Shown here: positions 1-8,189 of the stretch, piece after piece | Numbering within the stretch: the first letter of the stretch is position 1 | Layout: every line of letters starts with the position of its first letter | NCBI GenBank assembly: GCA_049889495.1 | Contig: JBMHDH010000003.1 | Span: forward strand, 1-11,100 | Direction: 5' to 3' | Length of the DNA: 11,100 nucleotides | DNA from: UBA685 sp049889495 | GTDB lineage: Bacteria > Pseudomonadota > Alphaproteobacteria > Puniceispirillales > Puniceispirillaceae | Made by a program: the position numbers and the translations under genes | Notes under the pieces: generated by a model | Database searches by the model: none | Told to the model about the DNA's origin: nothing | The model's input: only the letters and a program-made list of their open reading frames with translations

Positions 1-1
1 T

Positions 2-859
2 GGTCGCATGGGCCTTGGCTATTATTGTGATGAAAAAGGCCGCATTGTGACTGAAACTTCCATTATGCGTCATGATGAAGATCACTTCACATTAATCACC
101 GCTGCTGTGGCACAATGGCATGATTTTGATTGGTTAAATGCAACATTGCCAGACGGCATCAGCTTGACAGATCATACAGATGAATTTGCGACTTTGATTA
201 TCTCTGGTCCAAAATCACGTGATTTGATGTCTGAAATTTGTGACGGTGATCTAAGCGCAGCTTGGTTGTCACATATGCCATGTCAGGTTGCTGGCCAAGA
301 TGCGGCGATTGCGCGTGTGAGCTTTGCTGGTGAATTGGGCTGGGAAGTTCATACCCCAATTGCCCAATTGCCTGCGATTTATGATGCGGTGCTTGGCGCT
401 GGGGCAAAGCCATTTGGGATGTATGCGCTAAATTCAATGCGTATCGAAAAAGGCTATCGTGCATGGAAGCAAGATCTTTCAACAGATTACAATGCGGTTC
501 AAGCTGGCCTATCGCGCTTTATTGATTTCAATAAAGGTGATTTTGTGGGTCGTGATGCCTTGTTGGCTGAAAAAGAAAAAGGGTCTGATAAGGTCTTTAC
601 CTTATTAACATTGGATGCTCATGATTATGATGCCCCCTATATGTCACCTGTTTTTGTGGGTGATGAAATTGTCGGCGAGATCACAAGCTGTGCAATGGGG
701 TACCGTTCTGGCACTTTGGTGGCACTTGCGATGGTCAAAGCAGACCATGCCTCTGTTGGCAATGATGTGACAGTTGGTATTTTCGGGGAACGCGTTCCAG
801 CGAAAATTCACGGTCAATCTGCGATTTGGGATCCAAAGAATGAAAGAGTCAGAGCATGA
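2..859 (+). CDS. Dimethylglycine/sarcosine dehydrogenase-like protein, C-terminal GcvT part (5' truncated by window)
   Basis: The frame is open from the first bases, so the gene begins upstream; the ATG at 8 is internal. The visible 285 residues match the tetrahydrofolate-binding GcvT half of FAD-dependent dimethylglycine/sarcosine dehydrogenase fusions. Seen are a GRMGLGYY start, the block SGPKSRDLM, the folate-site motif VSFAGELGWEVH, and KPFGMYALNSMRIEKGYRAW, followed by the C-terminal barrel ending in a WDPKNERVRA-like tail. Comparable family members are about 810-830 aa, so roughly two thirds, including the FAD domain, should lie upstream. At the position of the conserved folate-site acidic residue this protein has Glu (codon 53-55), where the neighbour has Asp. 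The role would be oxidative N-demethylation of a methylated glycine, with transfer of the one-carbon unit to folate. It is translationally coupled to the next gene through an ATGA overlap. The exact substrate (dimethylglycine, sarcosine or other) cannot be read from sequence. Confidence 0.85.
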   Translation, partial: GRMGLGYYCDEKGRIVTETSIMRHDEDHFTLITAAVAQWHDFDWLNATLPDGISLTDHTDEFATLIISGPKSRDLMSEICDGDLSAAWLSHMPCQVAGQDAAIARVSFAGELGWEVHTPIAQLPAIYDAVLGAGAKPFGMYALNSMRIEKGYRAWKQDLSTDYNAVQAGLSRFIDFNKGDFVGRDALLAEKEKGSDKVFTLLTLDAHDYDAPYMSPVFVGDEIVGEITSCAMGYRSGTLVALAMVKADHASVGNDVTVGIFGERVPAKIHGQSAIWDPKNERVRA

Positions 860-3321
860 GCCAGTCAGACAATAAACAAACATTACCAAAACAAGCGCGT
901 GTTGTAATTATCGGTGGTGGGGTCTCAGGTTGTTCTGTGGCCTACCATCTCACAAAGCTTGGTTGGAAGGATGTGGTGCTGTTGGAACGTCAACAGCTTA
1001 CCTCTGGTACAACATGGCATGCGGCTGGCCTGATTGGCCAGTTGCGGTCATCAAAAAATGCCACAAGATTGGCCAAATATTCAGCTGATCTTTATATGAA
1101 TCTTGAGGAAGAAACAGGTGTTGCAACTGGCATGCGCGCCACAGGGTCACTGACTGTCGCTTTGAGTGATGCGCGTATGGAAGAGATCACAAGACAGGCC
1201 GAAATGGCATCTGTTTTTGATGTTGAAGCTCGTCCGATCTCAGCAGAAGAAGCCAAAGATTTTTATCCTTATCTGAATATCGGCGATGTCAAAGGGGCGG
1301 TTTATTTGCCTGCTGATGGGCAATCTGATCCTGCCAATGTGGCGATGGCACTTGCCAAGGGCGCACGTATGCGTGGGGCCCAAATTGTCGAAGGCGTCAA
1401 GGTCGATGATGTCTTGATCGAAGATGATAAGGTGGTTGGCGTTGCGTGGTCACAAGGTGAGGAAAGCGGGCAAATCGCGTGTGATATGATCGTCAATTGC
1501 GGCGGTATGTGGGCACGTGATTTGGCAGTGAAATCCGGTGTCAGCTTGCCGCTTCAGGCTTGTGAGCATTTCTATATTGTCACAGAGCAAATCCCTGATA
1601 TGCAGCGTTTGCCTGTGCTTCGTGTGCCTGAAGAATGCGCCTATTATAAAGAAGATGCTGGCAAGATTTTGCTTGGTGCGTTTGAACCAAAGGCAAAACC
1701 TTGGGCTGTTGATGGCATTCCAGAAGATTTCTGTTTTGACCAATTGCCAGAAGATTTTGATCATTTTGAACCGATCTTGGCAGCGGCGGTTGAAAGAATG
1801 CCTGTGTTGGAGACAGCGGGTATTCATACCTTCTTTAACGGGCCAGAAAGCTTTACGCCTGATGATAAACATTATTTGGGTCAAGCCCCTGGTGTGGAAG
1901 GCTATTGGGTGGCTGCTGGTTATAATTCCATTGGGATTGTGTCATCTGGCGGCGCTGGCATGGCATTGGCTGAATGGATGGATAAAGGCCAGCCGCCTTA
2001 TGATCTGTGGGAATATGATATTCGCCGTGTTCAACCTTTCCAGCGTAACAAATCCTATTTGAAAGAGCGTGTTTCTGAGACATTGGGCCTGCTTTATGCA
2101 GATCATTTCCCTTATCGCCAATATGAGACATCACGCGGGGTGCGTCGCTCGCCTTTGCATACACAGCTTTTGGCGCAAGGGGCAGTGATGAGCGAAGCAG
2201 CGGGATGGGAACGTCCTGGCTGGTTTGCCAATGAAGGCCAAGAACGTGAATATCGCTATAGCTGGGGTCCGCAGAATTGGTTTGACAATGCAAAGGCAGA
2301 ACATCTGGCCATTCGCAATAATGTTGGTCTGATTGATTTATCATCTTTTGGCAAGGTCAAGGTCATGGGCGCTGATGCGTTATCATTTTTAAACCGCGTT
2401 TGTGCCAATCAGATGGATGTTAAGACAGGACGTCTGGTTTATACGCAAATGCTGAATCATCAAGGCGGTATTGAATGTGATTTGACTGTGGCGCGTCTGG
2501 ATGACAGTGAATTTATGCTGACATTGCCAGCGGCAACCGTTCAGCGTGATATGGATTGGCTGCGTCGTCATGTGAATGATGGTGAACATGTGGCAATCAT
2601 CGATATGACAGCGGCTGAAGCTGTGATTGCAGTGATGGGTCCAAAATCGCGTGATTTGCTAAATGAAGCTTGTCGTCATGATTTTTCAAATGAGGCTTTC
2701 CCATTTGGTGATGTTCAAGATATTGAAGTTGGCATGGGTCTGGCGCGTGCGCATCGCGTCTCTTATGTGGGTGAATTGGGCTGGGAGCTTTATTGTTCAG
2801 CAGATCAAGCCGCGCATATTTATGAGCATATCTGTGCGGTTGGTGCGGGTTTTGATGCCAAGCCAGTTGGCATGCATGTGCTTGATGGATGCCGCATGGA
2901 AAAAGGCTTCCGCCATTTTGGCCATGATATTTCAGAAGAAGATCATGTGGTTGATGCTGGTCTTGGTTTCGCTGTGGCAAAAGATAAAACCGATTTCATC
3001 GGCTATCAAGCGGTGCAAGATCGCAAAGCCACAGGGCCAAAAGCACGCTTGATTCAGTTCCTAGCAGATGATCCGTCTGTGATGTTCTATCATAATGAGC
3101 CGATTTACCGTGATGGTAAGATGGCTGGTTATCTGACATCTGGCAATTATGGCCATTATTTGGGTGGGTCTGTTGGCATGGGCTATATTGATTGTGAAGG
3201 TGAAGCGCCAGCTGATATTTTGGCATCACGCTTCGAAATCTTGGCCAATGGGACAATGGCAACGGTCAAAGCAAGCCTCAAGCCGCTTTATGACCCGACC
3301 CATGAAAAGATGAGAGCTTAA
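856..3321 (+). CDS. FAD-dependent dimethylglycine/sarcosine dehydrogenase-like fusion protein (DAO + GcvT)
   Basis: This is a complete 821-aa protein of the usual length for the family. Residues about 15-375 are the DAO-type FAD domain: the dinucleotide motif GGGVSG is at 20-25, the acidic end of the second strand is Glu44, and LTSGTTWHAAGL holds His55. By homology to mammalian dimethylglycine dehydrogenase this histidine should carry covalent FAD. A linker (FAO_M type) leads to the GcvT domain from about 450, with GGIECD (Asp542, the family's folate-site acid) and YVGELGWE at 637-644. A C-terminal barrel runs from about 725 to 815. It is probably cytosolic; no signal peptide is visible. The start at 856 overlaps the upstream stop as ATGA, which argues for this start and for coupled translation with its paralogue. 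Likely reaction: oxidative N-demethylation of dimethylglycine or sarcosine, yielding methylene-tetrahydrofolate. The family is confident, the precise substrate is not. Confidence 0.9.
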   Translation: MSQSDNKQTLPKQARVVIIGGGVSGCSVAYHLTKLGWKDVVLLERQQLTSGTTWHAAGLIGQLRSSKNATRLAKYSADLYMNLEEETGVATGMRATGSLTVALSDARMEEITRQAEMASVFDVEARPISAEEAKDFYPYLNIGDVKGAVYLPADGQSDPANVAMALAKGARMRGAQIVEGVKVDDVLIEDDKVVGVAWSQGEESGQIACDMIVNCGGMWARDLAVKSGVSLPLQACEHFYIVTEQIPDMQRLPVLRVPEECAYYKEDAGKILLGAFEPKAKPWAVDGIPEDFCFDQLPEDFDHFEPILAAAVERMPVLETAGIHTFFNGPESFTPDDKHYLGQAPGVEGYWVAAGYNSIGIVSSGGAGMALAEWMDKGQPPYDLWEYDIRRVQPFQRNKSYLKERVSETLGLLYADHFPYRQYETSRGVRRSPLHTQLLAQGAVMSEAAGWERPGWFANEGQEREYRYSWGPQNWFDNAKAEHLAIRNNVGLIDLSSFGKVKVMGADALSFLNRVCANQMDVKTGRLVYTQMLNHQGGIECDLTVARLDDSEFMLTLPAATVQRDMDWLRRHVNDGEHVAIIDMTAAEAVIAVMGPKSRDLLNEACRHDFSNEAFPFGDVQDIEVGMGLARAHRVSYVGELGWELYCSADQAAHIYEHICAVGAGFDAKPVGMHVLDGCRMEKGFRHFGHDISEEDHVVDAGLGFAVAKDKTDFIGYQAVQDRKATGPKARLIQFLADDPSVMFYHNEPIYRDGKMAGYLTSGNYGHYLGGSVGMGYIDCEGEAPADILASRFEILANGTMATVKASLKPLYDPTHEKMRA

Positions 3322-3353
3322 ATAAGGGCGTTCTGGCCTGTTATAGAAATGTG

Positions 3354-3394
3354 AGGCATAAGGCTTTATCCAAACGAGAAAAAGCCTTATGCTT
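3354..3394 (+). terminator. Terminator-like hairpin after the dehydrogenase genes
   Basis: A perfect 12-bp inverted repeat, GCATAAGGCTTT at 3356-3367 and AAAGCCTTATGC at 3381-3392, extends by a G-T and an A-T pair to 14 bp around a 13-base loop. It starts about 32 bases after the stop of the 821-aa gene. There is no run of T after the stem on either strand, so it is not a textbook intrinsic terminator. It may instead stabilise the mRNA end or act with Rho. Confidence 0.5.
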
Positions 3395-3437
3395 GCGCAT
3401 GTTATGTTTGCGTTTGGTAAGCGTAGCAAGGGATTTA

Positions 3438-4216
3438 ATGTTTGATCACGCTAGGATAAAGGCAAAATATTTCAACAAACAACGACAGATGAGATAGATT
3501 TATTTCGCTTATTTGAGACGTTATGGGGCGGTAAATGGCAAATCATTATCATAACAGCCTTGTCATTGTGTGTTGGCTTTGCCTTTGTGACGCTGTCTGA
3601 AAAAGAATTTCAGTCACGCATTCGCCTTTCTGTATTAGCGATAGCCCCTGGTCAAACAGAATCAGGGGTTTTGATGCATTATCGCAACGCTATTTCAAAT
3701 GAAGCCACTTATGAGGCTTATTTGGCCAGTGGTGATGCAAAGCATTTGACCAAAGATGATTTTGAAACAACCGAGGAAATTTAAGGGTTTCGTTATCAAA
3801 AAGATGATAAAGACATCTTATTCTCAATGACAAATCAGACGATTTATATCCGTTCAGGAGATCAAAATAAAATCGCTGACTTATACAGTTATTTTATGCA
3901 TGTGGCCGCTGATGAAACAGCCAAACAGCTAAAGAAGGCGAAAGAACAATTAGCAATCTTGAGCGTGCTTAGGGAGCGTGATACAAATGATCTTAGCCGT
4001 TTATTGGATGAAGAGATAAACTTGCAGCAATTCATTTCTATGTTTGAAGGTGGTCAATCACAACTATCCTTGTCAGCACCTACCTTCCCTGATCAAATAG
4101 CGCCGCGCACTTTTTTGGTGCTTGTGATATCCGTCTTGATTGGTGGATTTGTGTCTGTCATGTTGGTGCTTCTTCGTTCTGCCATTCAAAACAGACGAAG
4201 CATGATGTCATCCTAA
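3438..4216 (+). pseudogene. Wzz-type polysaccharide chain-length determinant, disrupted
   Basis: One frame from 3455 to 4216 reads as a small Wzz/PCP protein but is interrupted by TAA at 3782-3784 and has no ATG before its first membrane helix. Visible parts are an acidic DEIDLFRLFETLW lead, membrane segment 1 (about 3536-3598), and a periplasmic part with a helical, charge-rich stretch around 3900-4040. A proline-containing APTFPDQIAP segment precedes membrane segment 2 (about 4109-4177), and a short basic tail follows. This order is the Wzz topology. A good start lies in another frame at 3438, with AAGGGA four bases upstream. Losing one A in the AAAA run at 3464-3467 would explain the shift. 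Two lesions suggest a decayed gene; in life Wzz proteins set O-antigen or exopolysaccharide chain length in the inner membrane. No other polysaccharide gene is nearby. The downstream part from ATG 3827 (129 aa) could still be made but would lack helix 1. Confidence 0.7.
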
Positions 4217-4229
4217 GTCAGTTCTTTTC

Positions 4230-4463
4230 ATGCAGCATCTGTTAAATCATATAAAAGAGCCGCTTGTTTGTTCGGCATGTTTGGATGAATTTGCGGCTGG
4301 TCAGACAGATAAAGCAACTATCCGCGATTATGTCAGCCTAGATGTCGGTTTTACAGACACAGGTCTGCAGATTTGGTGCAGACGTCATGATCGTAATATC
4401 TGTGTTCTTGATTTTGACGGTTATCAGCCAACAGCAGATTTTCGGGCATTAATCAAAAAATAA
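4230..4463 (+). CDS. Small conserved-looking protein with CxxC...CxxH putative zinc site
   Basis: This 77-aa protein has no signal peptide or membrane segment and I cannot name it. Its notable feature is a pair of metal-ligand knuckles: Cys14-x2-Cys17 near the N-terminus and Cys50-x2-His53 in the segment GLQIWCRRHDRNICVLDFDG. This spacing would suit a small zinc ribbon or treble-clef-like fold. Cys58 is an additional cysteine. The GLQ-WC-RHD segment recalls small uncharacterised proteobacterial proteins, but that is memory and not a search. It begins 13 bases after the wzz remnant and lies 67 bases before the glutamine-synthetase-like gene, so it could be transcribed with the latter. No clear Shine-Dalgarno sequence precedes the ATG. 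Function is unknown. Confidence 0.6.
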   Translation: MQHLLNHIKEPLVCSACLDEFAAGQTDKATIRDYVSLDVGFTDTGLQIWCRRHDRNICVLDFDGYQPTADFRALIKK

Positions 4464-4530
4464 GCCGCCAAAAAAGGCAGATGGCTGATTTCATCTTGCA
4501 TTTTATCAGCCTTCACAACAAACTTGCGAC

Positions 4531-5892
4531 ATGACTGATACAAATATCCTTATGAAGCGTTGGTTCCAAGATAACCCAGATATCACGCAAATTATCGTTG
4601 GTATTTTTGATTATAACGGGGTCTTGCGTGCCAAAAGAGTGCCTGTGAATAAGCTTGATGGCTTATTATCATCTGGCATGAAAATGCCGCTATCGATCCA
4701 AGTGCTTGATATTTTCGGTGAGGATATCGCTGATAGTGATCTGGTGTTTGCCTCTGGCGATCAAGATTCCACCGCGCGCCCCACAGGCCGCCTGCCGATC
4801 CGTCTGTCACATTTGGGTGAACCAACAGCGTTATTGATCATGTCATTTCAGGCAGATACGCCGCAAGATGCGATCATCAGCCCTCATGAAATGCTTGGAA
4901 ATTTGGCTGAAATGCAGGCATCGCAGAATGAACCTTTGTTATTGTGCGGTGTTGAGATGGAATTCACCTTGCTTTGCCCAGATCAGCCGCGCCCTGCATT
5001 AAGTCTTGCCACAGGTGAGAAAGCCACAGGCGGGCAAATTCTATCCGCTTTGCATTTGGATGATTATGATGGGTTATTCACTGCGATTTCGGCTTTTTGT
5101 GACAGCCAATCCATTGCGATTGATACCATCACCTCTGAAGCAGGAGAGGGGCAATTTGAAGTCACTTTTCAGCCAAAATCACATTTATGTGAATTGGCAG
5201 AAGATATTTTAATCTTCAAATATATCGTCAAATCATTGGCAAAATCATTTGGCATAAAGGCAAGCTTTATGGCCAAACCGATCGAAGGTCAGCCTGGTAA
5301 TGGCATGCATATTCATGCCAGCCTGATTGATCGTAAAAATGGCAAAAATCTATTTGATGAAGAAGAATATGGCAATAGGGGCAAAATGCGCTTGCAACAG
5401 GCCATAAGCGGGCTGTTATCATCTATGAAAGACGCCAGCTTATTCTTGGCGCCGATGATGAATAGCTATCGCCGTCTGGTGGCATCATCACATGCGCCAG
5501 TGAATATTTGTTGGGGAGAGGATAATCGCACAGCCGCCATTCGTGTGCCAGCCAGTGGACCACAAGCAAGACGTCTTGAAATGCGTGTGGCAGGCGCAGA
5601 TGCCAATCCGTATTTTATATTGGCTTGGCTTTGTGGTGCGATGCATCATGGCATGTCAGATCAGATGGCACCTGTGCCACCTGTGGTTGGCAATGCGTAT
5701 GAGCAGCCATTTGAACAATTGGCTGGCACCATGGCAGAGGCGCTTGATTTGGCAGGCGCATCACCGTTGCTTTCATCGCTGATTGGGGCTGATATTTTGC
5801 GTTATTATGTGGCGACCAAAACCCAAGATTATGACCGTTTTTCAGCACATATTCCGCCACTAGAATTTTCGATTTTATCGGAGCAATTATAA
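4531..5892 (+). CDS. puuA: Glutamine-synthetase-family gamma-glutamyl-amine ligase (PuuA-like)
   Basis: This 453-aa protein belongs to the GlnA-related ligases that join glutamate to an amine with ATP. The N-terminal beta-grasp region has FDYNGVLRAKRVP, like the DLNG-RGKR segment of E. coli PuuA. The catalytic domain shows GVEMEF (Glu142, Glu144), EAGEGQFE (203-210), GNGMHIH (His260, His262), NSYRRL (311-316), EDNRT (330-334) and LEMRVAGADANPY (Glu350), covering metal, ATP and glutamate sites. The adenylylation loop tyrosine of true GlnA is not recognisable, so it is unlikely to be the housekeeping glutamine synthetase. Its stop overlaps the agmatinase start (TAATG), so putrescine is the most probable substrate, giving gamma-glutamylputrescine. 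Gamma-glutamylmethylamide synthetase is the main alternative. No clear ribosome binding site precedes ATG 4531; ATG 4552 is an alternative start. Family certain, substrate inferred. Confidence 0.85.
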   Translation: MTDTNILMKRWFQDNPDITQIIVGIFDYNGVLRAKRVPVNKLDGLLSSGMKMPLSIQVLDIFGEDIADSDLVFASGDQDSTARPTGRLPIRLSHLGEPTALLIMSFQADTPQDAIISPHEMLGNLAEMQASQNEPLLLCGVEMEFTLLCPDQPRPALSLATGEKATGGQILSALHLDDYDGLFTAISAFCDSQSIAIDTITSEAGEGQFEVTFQPKSHLCELAEDILIFKYIVKSLAKSFGIKASFMAKPIEGQPGNGMHIHASLIDRKNGKNLFDEEEYGNRGKMRLQQAISGLLSSMKDASLFLAPMMNSYRRLVASSHAPVNICWGEDNRTAAIRVPASGPQARRLEMRVAGADANPYFILAWLCGAMHHGMSDQMAPVPPVVGNAYEQPFEQLAGTMAEALDLAGASPLLSSLIGADILRYYVATKTQDYDRFSAHIPPLEFSILSEQL

Positions 5893-6860
5893 TGACAGAT
5901 CATGATAATAATTTGCCAGATGTAAAAGGTGATCAGGCATGGCGGTCGTCAGATCCCAAAGCACGGTTTTTTGAGCCAACCTATTCAGGGGCGATGTCGT
6001 TTTTGCGCCGCCCTTATACAGATGATTTCACCGCCGCTGATGTTGCGGTTACAGGTGTGCCTTATGATGGGGCTGTAACCTATCGGCCAGGGTGTCGATT
6101 GGGACCACGCGCCATCAGGGCGGCGTCTGTGCAATTAGCAGAGCTAGATGCGTTTCCCTTTGGCTTTGCGCTGTCAGATCATCTGGCGGTTGTGGATGCG
6201 GGTGATGTGGTGCTAAACCCGCACGATCCTATGACGATTTTTGATGCGATTTATAACCATGCCAAATCAATCATCGCAACAGACACCAAATTATTAAGCT
6301 TTGGTGGGGATCATTTTGTCGCTTATCCCTTGATAAAAGCGCATGCCGAAAAATACGGACCGATCGCACTTTTGCAATTTGATGCGCATTCAGACACATG
6401 GGACAGCCTAGGCCCGCTTGATCATGGCACCATGTTTTATGAAGCGGTGAAGGATGGTCTGATTGATGTGGATGCGTCCATGCAAATTGGCCTTCGCACC
6501 CATAATGAACGTGATGTTGGTATGAAGGTGGTAACAGGCCCTGAAGTGCATAAGATGGGCATTCAGGCGGTAAGTGATGCGATCCTGTCTCGCATTGGGG
6601 ATAAGCCTTGTTATGTCAGTTTTGATATTGATGTGCTTGACCCTGCCTTTGCCCCTGGTACGGGCACCCCTGTGGCAGGGGGGCTTGCCACTTGGCAAGC
6701 GCTAGAATTGATCCGCGCTCTGACACCGCTCAATCTGATTGGGATGGATTTGGTGGAAGTCTCACCACCCTTTGATCATGGCGAGATCACAGCATTGGCC
6801 GCAGCAACCATCGCCCATGACTGGCTATGTGTGCTGGCCAAACAAAAACAGATCGGCTGA
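5892..6860 (+). CDS. speB: Agmatinase (ureohydrolase family)
   Basis: This 322-aa protein has all the binuclear manganese motifs of ureohydrolases: GGDH (His141), DAHSD (Asp164, His166, Asp168) and SFDIDVLDPAFAPGTGTP (Asp245, Asp247). The segments RPGCRLGPRAIR, DHGTMFYEAVKDGLID and GMDLVEVSPPFDHGEITALA match E. coli SpeB closely from memory. That favours agmatinase (agmatine to putrescine plus urea) over arginase, guanidinobutyrase or guanidinopropionase, though guanidino-acid hydrolases remain possible. The length is slightly above E. coli SpeB because of an N-terminal extension of about 15-20 residues. The ATG overlaps the stop of the upstream ligase gene by one base, implying coupled translation and a shared pathway in which putrescine made here is glutamylated by the ligase. 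It ends 19 bases before the stop of the convergent puuB-like gene. Likely cytosolic. Confidence 0.9.
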   Translation: MTDHDNNLPDVKGDQAWRSSDPKARFFEPTYSGAMSFLRRPYTDDFTAADVAVTGVPYDGAVTYRPGCRLGPRAIRAASVQLAELDAFPFGFALSDHLAVVDAGDVVLNPHDPMTIFDAIYNHAKSIIATDTKLLSFGGDHFVAYPLIKAHAEKYGPIALLQFDAHSDTWDSLGPLDHGTMFYEAVKDGLIDVDASMQIGLRTHNERDVGMKVVTGPEVHKMGIQAVSDAILSRIGDKPCYVSFDIDVLDPAFAPGTGTPVAGGLATWQALELIRALTPLNLIGMDLVEVSPPFDHGEITALAAATIAHDWLCVLAKQKQIG

Positions 6861-6879
6861 TTAATATCCATTTTATAGG

Positions 6880-8166
6880 TTAAATTTTGAGCCTGTCTCG
6901 TAATTTGTAATAGGCCATGCCAAGGGCCAAAATCGGTGTGCGCAAAGGCCCGCCTGGGAAGGTGATGTGACCAATGCGGCTAACGGTATCAAAGGCTGTG
7001 CTATCGCCTATGATGTCATCCGCTAGGATTTTGCCAGCCATACCTGTAAGCGCCACGCCGTGTCCTGAAAAGCCCTGAACAAAGCGGCAACGCGCTGATA
7101 ATTTGCCAAATTGGGGAATGCGGCTGACGGTGATGCCAATGCGCCCTGACCAGATGGTCTCGATATCTGTATCCGCCAATTCAGGAAAAACAGATGTCAT
7201 GCGGCCTTTTAAATCGCGGCCGATAATCGCAGGGTTATCTGGGATCATATAGCTGGCTCTGCCGCCAAAAATCATGCGGTTTTGTTTGTCGATACGGTAA
7301 TAATTTAATGCCGCGTTGCAATCTGAGGCGGCGGTTCTGCTTGGCATTAGGCTGTTTGCCAAATTGTCAGATAGCGGTTTTGTGGCCAATACAGATGAGG
7401 TGACTTGTGCCAGCTTTTTTCCCATCTTTTTTGGTAATAATTGGCCCATATAGGCATTGCCGCAAATCAACAGCTCTCTGCCTTGAAAGATCTTGCCTGT
7501 TTTGGTCGTTAGCGTTGCGGCCTCTGGGGCAATTTTTGTCACAATTTGATTTTGATGAATATCTGCGCCAGCCGTCTGTGCGGCCTGTGCCAAACCTTGC
7601 AGATATTTTAACGGCTGAATATGGCCAGCATTGGTATCATAAACGCCGCTGATATAGGCATTTGTGCCGATATGTTGTTGGATATCATTATGTCCGCCAA
7701 GATAGCTTAGCCCGCCAATGCCGCGTTTATCATAGCTTTCCATCATCTCCTGTAATTCACGGTCATGGGTTTTATGATAAGCGGCATGGACATAGCCAAG
7801 CGTCAAATCGCAATCAATGTTATGTTTTTTTATGCGTGATAACGCTAGCTTTACGGTATCCATGCCAATTTGCCATGCCAAATCCGCATCTTCGCCAGAT
7901 AGATGTTTTTCAATGTGATGAAAGCTGCCTGGCCAATCTGGCAAAAGATGACCGCCATTTCGCCCTGATCCCCCATTGCCAATCTGATGCCCCTCAATGA
8001 CCGCTACATCAAGGCCAGCTTGCGCCAGCTCAAGTGCCGCTGAAATGCCAGTAAACCCACCGCCCAAGATCACGGCATCATAAAGATGGCCATCGGCGTT
8101 CTTTGGTGAAAATGTTAAAGATGACAGGTCTTTTTGATAGGCTGATAAAGGGCTTTTTGTAATCAT
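6880..8166 (-). CDS. puuB: Gamma-glutamylputrescine oxidase-like FAD oxidoreductase (PuuB/OrdL type)
   Basis: This 428-aa protein is a DAO-family flavoprotein. The dinucleotide-binding motif GGGFTG is at 35-40, followed by the ribose-binding Glu58 and the GNGGSGRNGG loop (63-72) typical of the PuuB/OrdL group. The C-terminal FAD-contacting segment is GFSGHGVALTGMAGKILADDI, with the usual WSGRIGITVSRIPQFG block before it. Length is standard. In the Puu pathway the enzyme oxidises gamma-glutamylputrescine to gamma-glutamyl-aminobutyraldehyde with release of ammonia and peroxide. It sits between two gamma-glutamyl ligase genes, which supports this role. It converges with the agmatinase gene and is divergent from the aminotransferase gene across a 148-bp region. 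No clear Shine-Dalgarno sequence lies before the ATG at 8166. Another amine or amino-acid oxidase is possible; family confident, substrate by context. Confidence 0.82.
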   Translation of the reverse strand: MITKSPLSAYQKDLSSLTFSPKNADGHLYDAVILGGGFTGISAALELAQAGLDVAVIEGHQIGNGGSGRNGGHLLPDWPGSFHHIEKHLSGEDADLAWQIGMDTVKLALSRIKKHNIDCDLTLGYVHAAYHKTHDRELQEMMESYDKRGIGGLSYLGGHNDIQQHIGTNAYISGVYDTNAGHIQPLKYLQGLAQAAQTAGADIHQNQIVTKIAPEAATLTTKTGKIFQGRELLICGNAYMGQLLPKKMGKKLAQVTSSVLATKPLSDNLANSLMPSRTAASDCNAALNYYRIDKQNRMIFGGRASYMIPDNPAIIGRDLKGRMTSVFPELADTDIETIWSGRIGITVSRIPQFGKLSARCRFVQGFSGHGVALTGMAGKILADDIIGDSTAFDTVSRIGHITFPGGPLRTPILALGMAYYKLRDRLKI

Positions 8167-8189
8167 GTGGCAGTATTTTTGTCTGTGGT

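Noticed and set aside
2..859. DMSP demethylase DmdA
   Set aside because: The visible sequence aligns with the GcvT half of the adjacent FAD-GcvT fusion and the frame continues off the left edge. A stand-alone DmdA cannot be fully excluded without upstream sequence, but the fusion is more likely.
1450..2344. Long minus-strand open frames inside the 821-aa dehydrogenase gene (144 and 163 aa)
   Set aside because: Their proteins are rich in His, Gln and Pro with no recognisable domain. They lie wholly within a gene with clear family motifs, so they are antisense shadows.
3322..3437. Small RNA or riboswitch in the gap before the wzz remnant
   Set aside because: Apart from the 3354-3394 hairpin I see no conserved RNA motif or promoter pair.
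4483..4511. 7-bp inverted repeat GGCTGAT/ATCAGCC upstream of the first ligase gene, considered as terminator or leader hairpin
   Set aside because: The loop is 15 bases, the stem is short and no T-run follows, so it is easily explained by chance.
4531..5892. Housekeeping glutamine synthetase GlnA
   Set aside because: The adenylylation tyrosine loop is not recognisable, the N-terminal segment is PuuA-like, and the gene overlaps agmatinase, all favouring an amine ligase.
6861..6879. Bidirectional terminator between agmatinase and puuB
   Set aside because: The 19-base gap shows no convincing inverted repeat or paired T-run.
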